From positions 1 through 32,047 of the forward strand of contig CALJKV010000052.1 in assembly GCA_937974245.1 (NCBI GenBank): a stretch of DNA of 32,047 bases. Reading direction: 5' to 3'. This document shows, in pieces, positions 25,689 to 32,047 of the stretch. The notes below the pieces were generated by a model. The model did not search any database. It was not told where the DNA came from and saw only the letters and a program-made list of their open reading frames with translations. The stretch is from an uncultured Chloroflexota bacterium (GTDB taxonomy: Bacteria; Chloroflexota; Anaerolineae; Aggregatilineales; Phototrophicaceae). Both the position numbers and the translations under genes were made by a program. How positions within the stretch are numbered: the first letter of the stretch is position 1; every line of letters begins with the position of its first letter.

Positions 25689-26114
25689 TCACCATGTGGC
25701 TTTCCTCATGCGCTTCGTCCGACGCTCGGCATCGTCATCCGTCAGAGCAGGCTCGTCTCTGGTCGGTGCTGGCGATGCTCTGGGTGGGTGCTGTCCTACA
25801 ACCATCGGCTGAATGACGGTGTTGGCTGCCACATGCTGGATGACGCGCTCCAGGTAGGCAGGCATGTCGTTGAGCGCATCCCGTATCCATAACGTGTCGC
25901 GGCGCACTTCCATCAGCTCCGGCAGGTCGATGATGGATGCTTTGCTGGGTCTGCGTCGGACGCTTCCCAGTTGTTCCCGGATCAGGTCGCGCATGGAGTC
26001 GCTTCGCTCACCTTCTTCGATCCCTTCCCACCAGTCGAGAATGTCCTGGTCAGTGTCGTAGTAGGCTTTGAAGGCAATCAGCTTGAACCCGCGCTTGCTT
26101 TTCTTCTTCGGCAT
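25689..26114 (-). CDS. ParR-like partition adaptor / DNA-binding protein
   Basis: 141 residues with AGGAAGGA about 6 nt before the ATG. The N-terminus (KSKRGFKLIAFKAYYDTDQD, then ILDWWEGIEEGERSDSMRDL) has the basic strand and two helices expected of a ribbon-helix-helix fold. The C-terminal half is Pro-rich, acidic and probably disordered, ending in basic residues (AERRTKRMRKATW). It lies directly after a ParM-like gene, the standard parM-parR order of type II partition. ParR binds the centromere and links it to the growing ParM filament. The call depends on position and fold pattern. Confidence 0.68.
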   Translation of the reverse strand: MPKKKSKRGFKLIAFKAYYDTDQDILDWWEGIEEGERSDSMRDLIREQLGSVRRRPSKASIIDLPELMEVRRDTLWIRDALNDMPAYLERVIQHVAANTVIQPMVVGQHPPRASPAPTRDEPALTDDDAERRTKRMRKATW

Positions 26115-26134
26115 ATTGCATCCTTCCTTATATA

Positions 26135-26179
26135 GGGGTTTTACGCGGTATACGCACCTGGCATACCCGGTAAAACCCC
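26135..26179. promoter_or_regulatory. large inverted repeat between parM-like and parR-like genes
   Basis: GGGGTTTTAC 26135-26144 pairs with GTAAAACCCC 26170-26179, and inside it GGTAT 26147-26151 pairs with ATACC 26163-26167. It fills the 74-nt gap between the two partition genes. It may lower ParR relative to ParM, stabilise mRNA, or be a ParR binding site. Confidence 0.55.
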
Positions 26180-26188
26180 CGTTCTGAA

Positions 26189-27253
26189 CTATCCTTCGCG
26201 GCTGACGAAGTTGGCGTAGTAGAGATAGCCTCTGGCATTCGCCATCTGCGCTTCTGGCACGAGCTTCGTCTGCGGGTAGGCTTCGACAATCTGCTCATAG
26301 ACCAGTTCCGCACCACCGCCACTCAGATAGATGACATCAACAGTTGTTCCGCGCTGCCACTTCTCTGACATCAGATTGACCGTCGCACTGCGGAGCGGGG
26401 AGAGAGCATCTTCGACTTCTTCGCTATAGTCGATGGGCTTGCCACTGGCGGTGAAGATTCCAGTGCGGAGAACCTGCTCGATGATCTTGTAGGGCATCTT
26501 CTCGCGATAGTCACGTTCCAGCATGGCGCTGATTCGTTCCTGCGCGGTGTACACACCACCTTCAACACTGCCGCTTTCGCTGTCCATGAACTCCCCATCG
26601 TCGTCCAGCGCAATATCGACGGTGTACGTGCCCACGTCCACGATTCCGGTTCGCATATAGGTGTGATAGACGTTGATCTCGCCGCTGGGCGTGAGCATTT
26701 GCGAATATGCGCTCCCATACGGCTGTGGCATGACAATGACTTCGGTCACATTGGCAATGACCTCGCACGAGTCAGTCTTGATGAGGTGCTGACCGAGCAG
26801 GGCTTCTTTCAGTTCGGCGGCATCCCGCATGTGGTCTACAGGAAGGCCAGTCGAGATTCTCAGATGGACGACATCCCGCCCCCACACCCCCTGCACCAGC
26901 TTACCGATGGCGACCTTTGCGAGGCGCTGGCGGAATGTATTGCCCATCGTCTTTTCGTTGGCGGTTCTGCCTCTTAACCTAAGCAATTCACCGGGCGGTA
27001 GCTGTGCCAATGCCAGCTCGCCCACAAACCATGTGCCCTCATCGTCACTGATCTGGTCGCCGGGATACTTCTGCTGGATGGTTTCCTGCTGGAACTTGAT
27101 TTCACGGGCGTGACCCATGACGGAAGGGAAGGCGAGCGCCCCTTCATTGGTGACGACCTTCACCACGCCATAACCGATGTCCAGACCGACGGTAATCACA
27201 CCTGCGGTCAGGCTGTTGAGATTCTGCTGTTGCTTCTTTGTTTGTTTAGCCAT
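26189..27253 (-). CDS. parM: ParM-like actin-family partition ATPase
   Basis: 354 residues from ATG 27253. Longer in-frame starts reach beyond 27261 but there the DNA codes for the recombinase tail of the circular form. Actin-fold motifs are clear: phosphate-1 VGLDIGYGVVKVV, phosphate-2 TGIVDVGTYTVDIAL, adenosine motif VIYLSGGGAELVYE. ParM filaments push sister copies apart during cell division. The ribosome binding site AGGA at 27257-27260 overlaps the end of a TAG at 27261-27263, which would be the recombinase stop in the circle; that means translational coupling to the recombinase only after excision. In the integrated state the upstream DNA is antisense virB4. Confidence 0.87.
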   Translation of the reverse strand: MAKQTKKQQQNLNSLTAGVITVGLDIGYGVVKVVTNEGALAFPSVMGHAREIKFQQETIQQKYPGDQISDDEGTWFVGELALAQLPPGELLRLRGRTANEKTMGNTFRQRLAKVAIGKLVQGVWGRDVVHLRISTGLPVDHMRDAAELKEALLGQHLIKTDSCEVIANVTEVIVMPQPYGSAYSQMLTPSGEINVYHTYMRTGIVDVGTYTVDIALDDDGEFMDSESGSVEGGVYTAQERISAMLERDYREKMPYKIIEQVLRTGIFTASGKPIDYSEEVEDALSPLRSATVNLMSEKWQRGTTVDVIYLSGGGAELVYEQIVEAYPQTKLVPEAQMANARGYLYYANFVSREG

Positions 27254-27263
27254 TGTTCCTCTA

Positions 27264-27377
27264 TATCTCCGAATCAAAAGTGGAAGCGTCAGTCGGCGGA
27301 CTGGCTTCCAGGTAGGCAAAACGCGACGCAAACGAGCCATCGAAAGCTCGCGCTACGTCGCTCAAGTCAAACGGCAC
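27264..27377 (-). pseudogene. detached 3' end of the recombinase gene (used in the circular form)
   Basis: Thirty-eight codons, read on the minus strand from the core, give VPFDLSDVARAFDGSFASRF followed by AYLEASPPTDASTFDSEI and TAG at 27263-27261. The segment has no start of its own and continues the recombinase frame exactly (after codon 663, KPS) when the element ends are joined at CA. It is silent in the integrated state unless transcribed from virB4 antisense. Composition looks like real coding sequence, ending 7 nt before parM. Confidence 0.7.
27281..27361. repeat. two inverted repeats next to the right end
   Basis: The first is TGGAAGC 27281-27287 plus CAGTC 27290-27294, paired with GACTG 27299-27303 plus GCTTCCA 27304-27310 (12 bp, 2-nt bulge). 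The second is nested: GCGACG 27323-27328 with CGTCGC 27356-27361, and CGAGC 27333-27337 with GCTCG 27346-27350. Both lie within the recombinase-tail coding segment and within 100 nt of the core. They may be integrase or accessory binding sites of attP; on the minus strand the first is followed by CTTTT and could also attenuate transcription entering parM. Confidence 0.5.
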
Positions 27378-27391
27378 AATTCGTTGGTGAT
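27361..27391. other. attR: right junction of the inner element
   Basis: Element sequence ends at the CA at 27377-27378 and virB4 resumes at 27379. CTCAAG at 27361-27366 is the element-side arm matching CTTGAG at 5816-5821; TGAT at 27388-27391 is the virB4-side arm matching ATCA at 5795-5798. Longer shared bases are absent, as usual for serine integrases with a 2-nt core. Confidence 0.7.
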
Positions 27392-27661
27392 TTGTTACTG
27401 AACCAACAGATGTCCATCTTTTTGCAGGGCAAGGCACGGTTAGTGTTCGAGAACTGCCCGATCCGGGTAGTGTTCTCACAGCGCCAGGGGATGAATGTCT
27501 TCCACGAGGACGCCGCCTTCCAGCACCTGAATCAGCAGCACCGCGACATCATCGCCGCCCTGCCGCGCTTCCACTACGTCCTCGACATCCAGGACGAGGG
27601 GCTGTGGTACCTGTATAACCGCCCAGCGGCGGGGGAACTCGCCCGCTTCCAGACAACGTAA
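27377..27661 (+). pseudogene. virB4: VirB4 3' part, severed from its start
   Basis: Ninety-four codons in the virB4 frame: QFVGDLLLNQQMSIFLQGK, then ARLVFENCPIRVVFSQRQG, a helical stretch with LNQQHRDIIAALPRFHYVLD, and ending LARFQTT. The N-x-x-x-R/K-V-V-F-x-Q pattern and the closing segment match the C-terminus of VirB4/TraC ATPases. Joined after codon 622 of the 5' part it gives about 716 residues, a normal VirB4 length. It has no start codon of its own in place, although an upstream frame runs through from the element. Confidence 0.82.
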
Positions 27662-27800
27662 TGGTCAGTTATCAGTCATCAGTTTTCAGTAAAAGAGTGG
27701 ACAGGAGATCAGTTGGGAACATCACGTAAGGAATCTGACCACTGAGAACTGACCACTGATGACTCTACTGACCACCGAGAACCGACAACTGATGACTCCA
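27662..27800. repeat. short CAGT/ACTG repeat tract forming an imperfect inverted repeat
   Basis: The left part (27662-27690) carries four TCAGT-type units (GGTCAGTTATCAGTCATCAG, then TTTTCAGT). The right part (27735-27795) carries the complementary ACTGA-type units repeatedly, with GAACTGACCACTGATGACTC twice in variant form. The two halves could fold on each other. It resembles small intergenic repeats seen in many genomes and separates virB4 from the following gene. Confidence 0.6.
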
Positions 27801-27811
27801 GAGGAAAGAAC

Positions 27812-28031
27812 ATGCCCAAACGCACAACCGACAACACCCATCCCTTTCAGGCGCTGGAGGAGAGCGCCTACCAGGCCTTTCGCGAGTGGCCGGTCTGGCT
27901 GGTCCTGCGTGAGCGCGAACTCGATGCCCATCTCTCGACACGCCGCCCGGCAGCTGCTGCGGGCGCTGGCCCGTCATCTGAACAACCGGGCGGCGATACG
28001 CCGCTGGATCAAGGAGGCAAGTAAGTCATGA
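27812..28031 (+). pseudogene. small helical gene with a +1 frameshift, upstream of topoisomerase
   Basis: GAGGAA precedes ATG 27812. Frame one reads PKRTTDNTHPFQALEESAYQ, AFREWPVWLVLRERELDAHL and then becomes Ala/Pro-rich. The neighbouring frame continues naturally as RHAARQLLRALARHLNNRAA and IRRWIKEASKS, and its TGA (28029-28031) overlaps the topoisomerase ATG. Skipping one base near 27930 joins them into a protein of about 72 residues. The uninterrupted first frame ends at 28024 with 70 residues. A sequencing error, a real lesion or programmed shifting are all possible. Family not recognised; helical and basic at the end. Confidence 0.55.
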
Positions 28032-29770
28032 AACTCGTCATCGTTGAATCGCCGGCTAAATCGAAGAAGATCGCCGGGTTCCTGGGGCCGGGCTGGCGCG
28101 TCGAAGCCAGCCTCGGTCACGTCCGCGACCTGCCGGAGGATGCGCTGGGGGTGGAGGTTGAGGCTGACTTCCGCCCGACCTACACCGTGCTGCCGGGCAA
28201 GGGCAATGTCGTCAAGAAGCTGCTCAAGGCGATCAAAGAGGCCGAAGCGGTGTACGTCGCCACCGACCCGGATCGGGAGGGCGAGGCCATCGCCTGGCAT
28301 CTCTTGAAGCTTGCGAACGTGCCGAAGGACAAGCCGGTCTACCGGGCGGCCTTCCACGCGATTACACAGGACGCGGTGCGCGAAGCGGTGACCCACCCCC
28401 GCCCGCTGGACGTGAATCTGGTTGAGGCGCAGCAAGCGCGGCGCATCGTGGATCGGCTGGTGGGCTATCTGGCCTCGCCACTGGCGGCCAAGGCGCTGGA
28501 TGGCAAGTTTTCCGCCGGGCGGGTGCAGAGTGTCTGCCTGCGGCTGGTGGTCGAACGCGAACGCGAGATCGCGGACTTCACCCCCCAGCCTTACTGGACG
28601 CTGGCGCTCAAGCTGGCTGCCGACGGAGAAGAGTTCACAGTGAAACTGCACCGCGTCAAAGGCGCAGACAGCACCTTTAAGACCCGCGAGCCGCTCGATA
28701 AGCTGGTGATGCTGCTCAATGGGGCGCAGGTCTGGGTCGGCAAGTCCGGGCAGACCGTCAAAACGCGCCACCCGCTGCCGCCCTTCACCACTTCTTCACT
28801 CCAGCAGGCGGCGTCGAAAGCCCTGGGGCTGTCCCCTGACCGGACGATGGCACTGGCGCAGACGCTCTATGAAAATGGGATGATTACCTACATGCGCACC
28901 GACGGCGTGTCGGTCGCGCCGGAAGCGCAGCGGGCAGCGCGGTCATACATCGCGGACACCTATGGTGTGGACTACCTGCCGCCCGAGGTACCGACCTACA
29001 CCATCAGGACCGCCAACGCCCAGGAAGCGCATGAGGCGATCCGTCCGACTGACGTGACCCGGCTGCCGGAGGATGTGGATGGCGATGGCGCGGCGCTCTA
29101 CGCCCTGATCTGGAAACGGTTCGTCGCCTCGCAGATGGCACCGGCGCTGTACGAGGTGATCGGGGCGGTGATCTACGCCGGCAAGGTGCACGGCCAGCCC
29201 TTCCCGCTGGAATTCCGCGCCGCAGGACGGACATTGGTCATCGACGGCTTCCTCAAGGTGTACGAAGAGCCTGCCGACGAGGGCGAGGAAGAGGACGAGT
29301 CGGGGTCGCTCCCGCCGCTGACGAGCGGGGAGGCGTTGACGCTGGTCACATTGCTGGTTGAGGAACACCAGACCCGCGCCCCGGCGCGCTACACCGAAGC
29401 GGCGCTGGTCGCGGCGCTCGAGCAGCGCGGGATTGGCCGCCCCTCGACGTATGCCAGCATGGTGAAAACCATCAAGGACAAGGGGTATGTGAAAGTCAGC
29501 CAGAAGCGGCTGGTGCCGACGGAGAACGGGATGGCGCTGTGTGACTTCCTGACGGCGCACTTTGCCGACGTGCTGGCATATGACTACACCGCCCGGCTGG
29601 AAGAATCCCTGGATCGGATTGCCGCCGGGGACACGACCCGCTTGGCGGTGCTGCAGGCCTTTTGGGCCGGGTTCCAGCCGCAGGTGGGCGGGGCGGCGGA
29701 GCATGCCCTGGGGCAGGTCAAGGCGCGGCAGACGCCCAAACCGCTGACGCTGCGTCCGGCGGAGGAGTAG
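28028..29770 (+). CDS. topA: type IA DNA topoisomerase, without zinc-finger tail
   Basis: 580 residues. The Toprim domain has KLVIVESPAKSKKI at the start and VATDPDREGEAIAWHL. QQARRIVDRLVGYLASPL and FSAGRVQSVCLRLVVERE are standard type IA motifs, and the active-site tyrosine lies in GMITYMRTDGV. GIGRPSTYASMVKTIKDKGY is also conserved. Chromosomal TopA proteins are usually 700-900 residues with C-terminal zinc ribbons; here the protein stops after the core, as in mobile-element topoisomerases. It would relax or unlink DNA during transfer or replication of the outer element. An acidic linker (DEGEEEDESG) interrupts the core near residue 420. The start overlaps the preceding frame by 4 nt. Confidence 0.95.
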   Translation: MKLVIVESPAKSKKIAGFLGPGWRVEASLGHVRDLPEDALGVEVEADFRPTYTVLPGKGNVVKKLLKAIKEAEAVYVATDPDREGEAIAWHLLKLANVPKDKPVYRAAFHAITQDAVREAVTHPRPLDVNLVEAQQARRIVDRLVGYLASPLAAKALDGKFSAGRVQSVCLRLVVEREREIADFTPQPYWTLALKLAADGEEFTVKLHRVKGADSTFKTREPLDKLVMLLNGAQVWVGKSGQTVKTRHPLPPFTTSSLQQAASKALGLSPDRTMALAQTLYENGMITYMRTDGVSVAPEAQRAARSYIADTYGVDYLPPEVPTYTIRTANAQEAHEAIRPTDVTRLPEDVDGDGAALYALIWKRFVASQMAPALYEVIGAVIYAGKVHGQPFPLEFRAAGRTLVIDGFLKVYEEPADEGEEEDESGSLPPLTSGEALTLVTLLVEEHQTRAPARYTEAALVAALEQRGIGRPSTYASMVKTIKDKGYVKVSQKRLVPTENGMALCDFLTAHFADVLAYDYTARLEESLDRIAAGDTTRLAVLQAFWAGFQPQVGGAAEHALGQVKARQTPKPLTLRPAEE

Positions 29771-29774
29771 CGCC

Positions 29775-30938
29775 ATGAACGCCTATCCTGACATGCCCGA
29801 ACCGCCGCCACTGGATGACAACGACTGGGGGCCGCCGCCCCCGGACGACGCCTACTTCATGCCTGACGATCCCTTCCCCGATGACCTGTTCACCGGGACG
29901 CCGGAGGATAACGGCTACGTCCCCGACGATGATCCCTGGCTGCCGGCGGATGACCGTTTCGTGCCCGCGGATGCCCGGTCATTGCCGGATGTACCGCCAC
30001 TCTCACAGGACGGCTTGCAGGGGTTCGAGCCGCCCGAACCGGCGGATGAAGGCTGGTCGTGGCACGACGCCCGCCTGATTGGGGTCGAACGCGAGACGGA
30101 GACCGGGACGCGCTACGAGGTTGGCGCGATGGATGTGTATGCCAACGCGCACACCGGCGACCTGGGCGGCAGTTACCTGCCGGTGGCCGCCTTTGACGAT
30201 GTGGACGTGGCGTCGGCTTTCTATCATTCGCTCCAGGAGCAGATTCATGATGAGGGGCTGCCCGCTTACCAGGTGCCGGGGTTCGCCGAACGCCAGGCAG
30301 CGGCCATGAACCCGGAGACAGCGGGCTGGCGCGGCGCTGAGTCGGAGGAGTACGCCGCTTACGACCACCTGCGCGGCCTGGATGCCGGGGACATCAGCGG
30401 GCGCGATGACCCGCCGGAGGTTCTGACCGATCCGCTGCTCCAGACCGCCATCGCACTCGGCGGGGTCGTGGTCGAACGGGAGATGCCCGCCCTTGACGAG
30501 GAACCGGCCTTCCAGGCGCTGAACGCGATTGGCGTCCAGGCGGACGGTTTCAATCCGGCCCAGGACCCGCCGCCCTTCTACGACGCCGCCACCGGCACCG
30601 CCTACTGGATCGGCGTCTTCCAGCCCGACAAGGATGACCGCGAGAACTGTATCACCTCAATCCTCTCGCTGGGGCGCAACCCCGAAACCGGGGCGATGGA
30701 GGCGCAGCTCGCGCCCTGCGTCCCCGGCGACTGGGACAAAGCCTACACCGCCGCCGAGTACCTGATCCAGGTCGCCCAGAAGGGCGGGATTGAACCGGTT
30801 TTCGACGCCGCTGAGGGCATGGCGCTGGCGACCGACCAGCGCGACCTGTGGGAGACCGGGCGCGGTTTGCCGCTTGAGGCCGATGCCGCCCGCGACATTG
30901 CCGACTACACCCGTGACCAGTGGGAGGTGGAACTATGA
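29775..30938 (+). CDS. acidic protein of unknown function
   Basis: 387 residues, not recognised. The first 80 residues are very rich in Asp, Pro and Glu (EPPPLDDNDWGPPPPDDAYF and similar) and probably disordered. The rest is a soluble alpha/beta region with WHDARLIGVERETETGTRYE, GAMDVYANAHTGDLGGSYLP and FQPDKDDRENCITSILSLG. There is no signal peptide or membrane helix. It begins 4 nt after the topoisomerase stop and overlaps the next gene by 4 nt, so it belongs to that operon. The acidic N-terminus could mimic DNA or bind basic partners; that is speculation. Confidence 0.8.
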   Translation: MNAYPDMPEPPPLDDNDWGPPPPDDAYFMPDDPFPDDLFTGTPEDNGYVPDDDPWLPADDRFVPADARSLPDVPPLSQDGLQGFEPPEPADEGWSWHDARLIGVERETETGTRYEVGAMDVYANAHTGDLGGSYLPVAAFDDVDVASAFYHSLQEQIHDEGLPAYQVPGFAERQAAAMNPETAGWRGAESEEYAAYDHLRGLDAGDISGRDDPPEVLTDPLLQTAIALGGVVVEREMPALDEEPAFQALNAIGVQADGFNPAQDPPPFYDAATGTAYWIGVFQPDKDDRENCITSILSLGRNPETGAMEAQLAPCVPGDWDKAYTAAEYLIQVAQKGGIEPVFDAAEGMALATDQRDLWETGRGLPLEADAARDIADYTRDQWEVEL

Positions 30939-31174
30939 GCGATTCCGTCATCCGCGAACACAGCGTCACCGTCCGCCTCTCGACCGAGGAACGTGCGCTG
31001 CTCGAAACCCTGGCTGCGCGTTTCCAGCTCGACAAGTCGGCCACCATCCGCAAGGCGATTCATCTGGCCCTGGTCGAACCGGGACGGCTGCCGCAGGTCG
31101 GGCAGTTTGTGGCCGCGCCAAATGAGACGGTCACCTTCCCGGTGCGCCTGAGTGAAAGGGGGAGCCATGAGTGA
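30935..31174 (+). CDS. small ribbon-helix-helix protein
   Basis: 79 residues from ATG 30935, with GGAGG at 30921-30925 (an upstream GTG at 30920 is in frame but overlaps that site). SVTVRLSTEERALLETLAAR followed by FQLDKSATIRKAIHLALVEP matches a ribbon-helix-helix DNA-binding domain. The end is a short strand-like tail. It probably regulates the operon or serves as a DNA-binding accessory in the outer element. It overlaps both neighbours (4 nt before, 8 nt after). Confidence 0.75.
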   Translation: MSDSVIREHSVTVRLSTEERALLETLAARFQLDKSATIRKAIHLALVEPGRLPQVGQFVAAPNETVTFPVRLSERGSHE

Positions 31175-32047
31175 GGAACCGGCCCATTATGTAGATGAAG
31201 ACGGTTCGATTTACTCTGCCGAGATCGTGCCGCCAGGGGACGACGCCCTCGGCGCGAAATACCATGTTGACCTGGTGCGGGCTACGACCGATACCCTAGG
31301 GCTGGATCACGAGCAGCGGCTGACGGTCGGTCAGCATCCCTCGTGGATGGAAGCCGAAGAACACCTTTTCCAGGTCGAAACCGCCCTCGAACAGGATGGC
31401 CTGGCCGGGTGGGGCGACGATGCCGAACGGCTGCGCGATCAACCCGACGAAGGGGCGGTGACGTATCTGGCGGTCGCCTATCCGCCCGATGGCGACCCGT
31501 CTGCCGCCTACCTGCTGGCGATTGGCGCGAACGGCGTTGCCAGCGCCTCTCTGAAGACGGGAGAACGTGAGCCGGTTGAAACCACGGTTGAGCGGGTGGA
31601 TGCGGCGTTTGCCCTGGAAGGGGATGATGCCGGACTGGTGGCAGCGCAGGTCGAAGCCGAACGAAGTGGCAGCCGGACGGTGGGCAAGCCGCTGTTTGCC
31701 CCCGAAGACCGCCCGCTGCGCCATGTGGACGGCGGCGGCACGACCCATTGGTTTGACGTGGTTGAGACCGATGATCCCGGCACCCACGAACTGCGCTACT
31801 TCCGCGAGTTGGATATGCCCGATGGCGAAACGCGCCGCGACTCGTATCCGGTCATGCCGCTGCCCGATAACGACCCCGACTCGGCCTGGCCGCTGCCGGG
31901 GTTGGAGCTGTATCTCGCGAAAGGAGATGTGTTCATGGCGCAGCAGTTCGCCCACGACGTGGCCGATGCCTATGGCCGGGATTTCCCCGACCCGCTCGAT
32001 ATCCCGGCGCTCTATCCGCAACCGGAATACTACTTCGGCTATGGCGT
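31167..32047 (+). CDS. acidic protein of unknown function, 3' end outside the window
   Basis: Open for 293 codons from ATG 31167 (GGGGGAG just upstream) to the window edge with no stop. It is acidic, with no signal or membrane segment. Readable pieces include YVDEDGSIYSAEIVPPGDDA, HPSWMEAEEHLFQVETALEQ, WFDVVETDDPGTHELRYFRE and DVFMAQQFAHDVADAYGRDF. Composition and several themes (Asp-rich, Trp-containing beta segments) recall the protein at 29775, so the two may be related cargo of the outer element. Family not recognised. Confidence 0.72.
   Translation, partial: MSEEPAHYVDEDGSIYSAEIVPPGDDALGAKYHVDLVRATTDTLGLDHEQRLTVGQHPSWMEAEEHLFQVETALEQDGLAGWGDDAERLRDQPDEGAVTYLAVAYPPDGDPSAAYLLAIGANGVASASLKTGEREPVETTVERVDAAFALEGDDAGLVAAQVEAERSGSRTVGKPLFAPEDRPLRHVDGGGTTHWFDVVETDDPGTHELRYFRELDMPDGETRRDSYPVMPLPDNDPDSAWPLPGLELYLAKGDVFMAQQFAHDVADAYGRDFPDPLDIPALYPQPEYYFGYG

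Larger units (their letters stand above)
5811..27378. mobile_element. inner integrated mobilizable element inserted in virB4
   Basis: A 21,568-bp insertion bounded by the two pieces of virB4. It encodes a large serine recombinase at the left end, a ParM/ParR-like pair, HU-like and ribbon-helix-helix proteins, a HUH relaxase and a primase-helicase, but no VirB4 or other mating-channel gene of its own. That content fits an integrative and mobilizable element that borrows a conjugation channel. Cargo is a VapBC-like pair, a LysR-secreted protein pair, a sigma-like gene and a sugar-use island. Its middle (9-17 kb) looks less GC-rich than the flanks. The element could also be plasmid-like when excised, since it carries partition and replication genes. 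Confidence 0.85.
3038..32047. mobile_element. outer conjugative-type element (partial, interrupted)
   Basis: The GC-rich blocks at 3.0-5.8 kb and 27.4-32.0 kb read as one transfer-type backbone once the inner element is removed: VirB2-like, PrgI/VirB3-like, VirB4, small helical protein, topoisomerase IA, acidic proteins and a ribbon-helix-helix protein, all on the plus strand and tightly packed with ATGA-type overlaps. VirB4 plus a topoisomerase without zinc fingers is a common pairing in integrative conjugative elements. Neither outer end is visible, so its true limits, and whether the TIR-STAND gene belongs to it, are unknown. Confidence 0.55.

Noticed and set aside
25378..25812. A 144-codon plus-strand frame across the hairpin array
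   Set aside because: It overlaps the ParR-like gene antisense and its sequence simply follows the inverted repeats; no ribosome binding site or domain.
27254..27340. N-terminal extension of the ParM-like protein to 27340
   Set aside because: The added residues (Arg/Leu-rich) are antisense to nothing conserved, and the same DNA encodes the recombinase tail in a better frame; ATG 27253 has its own ribosome binding site.
27974..29776. Long minus-strand frames opposite the topoisomerase gene
   Set aside because: Antisense shadows of a strongly conserved type IA topoisomerase on the plus strand.

Overview
The window looks like accessory DNA of a Chloroflexota (Anaerolineae-like) bacterium. That is an inference from protein style: a PrgI/VirB3-like plus VirB4 transfer module, a substrate-binding protein without an outer-membrane context, GTG/TTG starts and Asp/Pro-rich cargo proteins. 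No rRNA, tRNA or core gene is present to fix the taxon.

Two mobile elements are nested. The outer one is a GC-rich conjugative-type element. Its left part holds a VirB2-like membrane protein, a PrgI/VirB3-like protein and the first 622 codons of virB4 (3.0-5.8 kb). Its right part holds the last 94 codons of virB4, a frameshifted small gene, a type IA topoisomerase, two acidic proteins of unknown function and a ribbon-helix-helix protein (27.4-32.0 kb, running off the end). Left of it, on the opposite strand, is a large TIR / STAND-ATPase / transmembrane / formylglycine-enzyme-like fusion that resembles conflict or defence proteins.

The inner element is about 21.57 kb (5811-27378) and sits inside virB4. 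It has its own large serine recombinase at the left end. On the minus strand it has a maintenance, mobilisation and replication block: ParM-like actin, ParR-like protein, HU-like protein, ribbon-helix-helix protein, HUH-type relaxase and primase-helicase. Its cargo is a VapBC-type toxin-antitoxin pair, a LysR regulator with a divergent secreted protein, a sigma-factor-like regulator, and a sugar island. The island has a LacI repressor, a binding protein, two permeases, a GH65 glycoside phosphorylase and a beta-phosphoglucomutase. It should import a disaccharide or oligosaccharide, cleave it with phosphate to beta-glucose-1-phosphate and convert that to glucose-6-phosphate.

The most interesting observation is at the junctions. 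A CA dinucleotide at 5809-5810 and 27377-27378 can serve as the crossover core. Joining the outer flanks there restores an intact virB4 frame (about 716 codons). Joining the inner ends there restores an uninterrupted recombinase frame: its last 18 residues, now encoded by antisense virB4 DNA, are replaced by a 38-residue tail encoded at the far right end of the element. In that circle the recombinase stop lies 7 nt before the parM start, with the parM ribosome binding site overlapping the stop. Integration would therefore change the recombinase C-terminus, cut the maintenance and transfer operon off from its natural upstream gene, and break the host element's transfer ATPase. Excision would reverse all three.

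Other notable structure: a 264-nt run of back-to-back hairpins between the ParR-like and HU-like genes (25382-25645), a dense cluster of TTCACA/TGTGAA motifs beside the primase gene, two hairpins with three competing arms, and a 12-bp tandem LacI-type operator.
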